Origin: G963422565 sp963422565
Lineage (GTDB): Bacteria; Pseudomonadota; Alphaproteobacteria; MPNO01
Reading direction: 5' to 3'
NCBI GenBank assembly: GCA_963422565.1
Contig: OY730228.1
Location: 1-64,000 of the forward strand
Length of the DNA: 64,000 bases
Below the pieces are notes generated by a model. That model searched no databases, was not told the DNA's origin, and was given only the letters and a program-made list of their open reading frames with translations. A program made the translations under genes and the position numbers. Positions within the stretch are counted from its first letter, which is position 1. The number at the start of each line of letters is the position of its first letter. Positions 61,596 through 64,000 of this stretch are shown here, piece after piece.

Positions 61596-62291
61596 TCAAG
61601 TCCGCGCGTTCTCGAAGGCGGTCCAGGCGCGCTCGAAGGCGTCGATGTCGAAGCCGGGCTCGCGCGCGGGCGCCAGGATCAGCGCCTCGCCGGCGACCAC
61701 CCGGTCGATCGCCGCATCGAGCGCATCGACGAGACCGGGCGGGATGACCAGGGCGCCATGGCGGTCGGCATGGACGAGATCGCCCTCGCGCACGGTCAGC
61801 CCGCAGACCGTGACCGGGACGCCGGTCTCGCGCACATGGACGAAGGCGTGGCTCGGTCCGACCCCGGCGGCGAGCAACGGAAAGTCCGACGGCACCTGAT
61901 CGAGATCCCGCATCAGACCGTTGGTCACCGCCCCGCAGATCCCGAAGCCCCGATGCACGGTCGCGTTGACCTCGCCCCAGAAGGCGCCGGCGCAATCCGG
62001 GGCGTCGATGTCCTCGATCACCGCCAAAGCGGGCTTGGGCGCGGCGGCCATGTAGCGGTAATAGGCCATGCGGCGCTCCCGCCGCGGCGCCGCCGGCTCT
62101 TCCGGCGGCGCCGCGGCGGCGATCCGCGCCGTCCGCGCATAGCCGACCATCGCCGTAGCCCGGGGCGCGCTGAGGATCATCGTCCGGCGGGTGAAGGCCG
62201 AGAAACCGCGTCGCCCCTCCGCGGCCTCGATGGCGTTGCAGACCGTCGGCGTGTCGATGGCGCGGAGCCGCCGCAACAGATTGTCGTTCAT
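61596..62291 (-). CDS. RraA-like / HMG-CHA aldolase-family protein
   Basis: 231 residues. RraA fold (ribonuclease E inhibitor-like, also oxaloacetate decarboxylase and 4-hydroxy-4-methyl-2-oxoglutarate aldolase): 'LRAIDTPTVCNAIEAAEG', 'AVIEDIDAPDCAGAFWGEV', 'GAVTNGLMRDLDQV' (substrate/metal 'G-x6-RD' type) and 'VREGDLVHADRHGALVIP'. Aldolase-type members end aromatic meta-cleavage pathways. ATG overlaps the upstream SnoaL gene stop (ATGA). The 291-bp gap to the protease gene holds no supported gene. Confidence 0.87.
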   Translation of the reverse strand: MNDNLLRRLRAIDTPTVCNAIEAAEGRRGFSAFTRRTMILSAPRATAMVGYARTARIAAAAPPEEPAAPRRERRMAYYRYMAAAPKPALAVIEDIDAPDCAGAFWGEVNATVHRGFGICGAVTNGLMRDLDQVPSDFPLLAAGVGPSHAFVHVRETGVPVTVCGLTVREGDLVHADRHGALVIPPGLVDALDAAIDRVVAGEALILAPAREPGFDIDAFERAWTAFENART

Positions 62292-63289
62292 GCCGTTTCC
62301 CTTCCCTGTTCCCCGTCGGGCGGCGCGGCGCGGCCCCGAAGGATCTGCTGCCAGACCGCGACTTCGTCAATGAGTATCCATTCGGCGGCGATCGCGCCGT
62401 CCACGACATGCGCATGGTTGATTCCGACGATCTCGACCGGGGCGCCGGTCGGCGGGCCGAACCGCCCGCGCCCGCCATGGACGGAGGCGAACGACCAACG
62501 CATCGCCAGCCTCGCCGGCCGTCCGGGATCGCAGCGCAGAATCAGATTGTCGACGGTCATGTCGCCGCCGGGAAACGCCGCCAGATAGCCGATCAGGAAA
62601 CGGTCGAGGGCCGCGCGTCCGGACGCGGTCTCGCCGCCCGGAAGCTCGAGCGCGACCGCCCGGTGACGGGTCTCCGTCAGGGATGCGAGCCGCCGATCCT
62701 CCCAGAGCCGCCGCCAGTCTGCGGCATAGGTCCGCGCCGTCGGCGCCTCGTCGATCGCCCAAGGGCCGGCGGTTCCCGTCGCCGCACCCGCCCGCGGGCT
62801 CCGCCGATGGGGGCCGAGCTCGGCGGCGACCTCACGCGGCGCGAGGCCGATCTGACGGGCGATCGCGGCGCGGTCGCGGACGAGCCATTCCTCGGAGATG
62901 CGGTTCTCGCGCACCGCGCAGTCGGCGATGGTCCGCGCGCGGATCGGCCGGCCCGTCGCCGCGCCGAACAGGCCATGGCCCAGATGGCGCATCGTCGAGA
63001 GGATGCGATGGGAGGAGACATAGCCCGCCTCGTCGTCCCCCGCCCAGATCACGTCCTCGCCGAGGAGCCGGCGGTCGGGGAACTCGTGCAGCATCTCCAA
63101 TGTCGACGCGACGACCGCCTCTGCGCCCCGGATCTCGATGCCGGGGCTCCGGACGACGCAGTCCTCGACATAGTAGCGGCGGATCAGGTCCGGTCGCCGC
63201 CCCTCCCAGATGCGTTCGGTGATGGTCAGGATATAGTCCGGAAGATCGCCGAACTCGCGGTCGAACCCGCGCATCGCCGCCGCCGTCAT
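62288..63289 (-). CDS. Tandem SnoaL-like (NTF2-fold) protein
   Basis: 333 residues with two NTF2-like halves. The first (about 10-150): 'ITERIWEGRRPDLIRRYYVEDCVVRSPG', 'GAEAVVASTLEMLHEFPDRRL'. The second (about 185-325): 'YAADWRRLWEDRRLASL', 'GRAALDRFLIGYLAAFPGGDMTVDNLI' (partly quoted), 'VEIVGINHAHVVDGAIAAEWILID' (partly quoted). SnoaL proteins include polyketide cyclases and hydrolases; the activity is unknown. Coupled on both sides by 4-bp overlaps. Confidence 0.8.
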   Translation of the reverse strand: MTAAAMRGFDREFGDLPDYILTITERIWEGRRPDLIRRYYVEDCVVRSPGIEIRGAEAVVASTLEMLHEFPDRRLLGEDVIWAGDDEAGYVSSHRILSTMRHLGHGLFGAATGRPIRARTIADCAVRENRISEEWLVRDRAAIARQIGLAPREVAAELGPHRRSPRAGAATGTAGPWAIDEAPTARTYAADWRRLWEDRRLASLTETRHRAVALELPGGETASGRAALDRFLIGYLAAFPGGDMTVDNLILRCDPGRPARLAMRWSFASVHGGRGRFGPPTGAPVEIVGINHAHVVDGAIAAEWILIDEVAVWQQILRGRAAPPDGEQGRETA

Positions 63290-64000
63290 GCCGCGGGCCG
63301 GGCCGGGTCGGTCGTGTCGTCGCCGCGGCGCACGACGACGACATCCGCCCGCGCCGCGCCCGCGTTTCGCCAGCTGCGCGGCAGATCTCCGGGCAGCGTC
63401 AGATGGTCGCCCGCGCCGAGCTCCAGCCGTCCGCCGTCCCAGGCGATGACCACGGCGCCCCGGTGCACGAACAGCACCTCGTCCTCGCTCCGATCATGCG
63501 CCGGGACGCCCGCCCCCGGATCGATTCGGATCCGGCGCATGTGGAAGCCCGGCGGCTCGCCGAGACCGCCGCCCGCGGTCGAACCGAGGACGGGCAGATC
63601 CGCGACCCCGGGCGCGGCGAGCGGCGAGCCGCGGTCGGGGCGCAGATCGCCGTCCCGTGAGACGCAGCCGAGCGCCTCCTCGGCGGTCATGCGCCGGAAC
63701 GCGCTCAACTCCTCCGCGGTGAGCGGCCGAGCGATGCGGCTCCCCGGCGGCAGACGCCCGCCGGCGGCGGTGTCGATCAACCGGCCGTCCTCGGTCAGCA
63801 CCAGCCCGGTCCCCCGCGCCGCGTCCAGCACCGAAGGCGCCCAGGTTACGGGGCCGGGGTCGTCGCCCCCGAGCACCGCGAACAGGTAGCCGCTGCCGCT
63901 GCCGATGTTCTCGAAGCCGCGGAAGACCCCGACCGGCACCGAGATCGTGTCGCCGGCGCCGAGCGCCACCGAGCCATCCTCCCGGTCGGGGCCGAAATGG
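63286..64000 (-). CDS. Double-cupin protein (5' end beyond window)
   Basis: The frame is open through the right edge ('HFGPDREDGSVALGAGDTISVPVG', partly quoted), so the N-terminus is missing; the GTG at 63969 is internal. A first cupin half ends with 'FRGFENIGSGSGYLFAVLGG'. The second begins 'RIRIDPGAGVPAHDRSEDEVLFVHRGAVVIAWDGG' (partly quoted), with the metal-binding G-x5-H-x-H-like block reduced to H-x4-DE, then 'LELGAGDHLTLPGDLPRSWRN'. Could be a dioxygenase or a binding protein. First visible gene of the cupin-SnoaL-RraA operon. Confidence 0.82.
   Translation of the reverse strand, partial: HFGPDREDGSVALGAGDTISVPVGVFRGFENIGSGSGYLFAVLGGDDPGPVTWAPSVLDAARGTGLVLTEDGRLIDTAAGGRLPPGSRIARPLTAEELSAFRRMTAEEALGCVSRDGDLRPDRGSPLAAPGVADLPVLGSTAGGGLGEPPGFHMRRIRIDPGAGVPAHDRSEDEVLFVHRGAVVIAWDGGRLELGAGDHLTLPGDLPRSWRNAGAARADVVVVRRGDDTTDPARPAA

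Noticed and set aside
59847..62588. 913-residue open frame on the plus strand with repeats
   Set aside because: It is the antisense shadow of the Sel1 repeat array; the repeated DNA keeps the opposite strand open. The minus-strand protein has clear domains and a signal peptide.

Overview
The window is a GC-rich bacterial chromosome segment with a very high coding fraction. Gene content and order point to an alphaproteobacterium of Rhodospirillales type. The markers are zapA-6S RNA-fthC, ruvCAB followed by tolQRAB-pal-cpoB, tilS-ftsH-folP-glmM-thiD, argH-lptM-lysA-DUF4175, a short proline-tRNA ligase without the editing insertion, and a DksA with a degenerate zinc finger. The species cannot be named from sequence alone.

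Layout. 0-2.6 kb (minus): a partly cut CmcJ/NvfI-type oxygenase, thiE, a class I aldolase and a conserved protein of unknown function, all overlapping and probably one operon. 2.8-20.5 kb (plus): a housekeeping block for division (zapA), one-carbon metabolism, Holliday-junction processing (ruvCAB), envelope constriction (tol-pal), tRNA lysidine synthesis, membrane proteolysis (ftsH), folate, cell-wall precursor (glmM) and thiamine (thiD). 20.5-28 kb: an accessory block with a MarR regulator diverging from a branched-chain-type aminotransferase, a minus-strand set (EamA exporter, VOC, M20 hydrolase, flavin-dependent LLM enzyme), a Rieske oxygenase and a phytanoyl-CoA-dioxygenase-like enzyme. 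28-35.3 kb: glyQ-glyS, a BrnT toxin remnant, a conserved envelope/methyltransferase set, octaprenyl diphosphate synthase and tRNA-Pro(CGG). 35.3-36.5 kb: a decayed island with broken genes and a perfect 18-bp hairpin. 36.6-48.6 kb: lolD-lolC/E, proS (frameshifted), dksA, a TlpA-like thioredoxin, argH, lptM, lysA, a large DUF4175 membrane protein, hpt, a zinc-ribbon protein and a plsC-type acyltransferase. 48.7-57.1 kb (minus): an amidohydrolase, an RND pump, an adaptor fused to four EF-hand loops, an LVIVD protein and a MetE-core protein. 57.5-64 kb: pdxH, an SDR, a secreted Sel1-repeat/peptidoglycan-binding/trypsin-like protein, and a coupled RraA-like/SnoaL-like/cupin set that runs off the edge.

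The observations most worth checking are these: the EF-hand/RND adaptor fusion; the single-base frameshift in essential proS; genes (thiE, fthC, folP) whose conserved N-terminus has no ATG/GTG/TTG but, in two cases, an ATC after a good Shine-Dalgarno; an overlapping duplicate start in front of the Rieske gene; three 14-bp direct repeats between marR and the aminotransferase; and the ten-copy 108-bp array in the secreted protease. I see no CRISPR array, intact insertion sequence, phage or rRNA.
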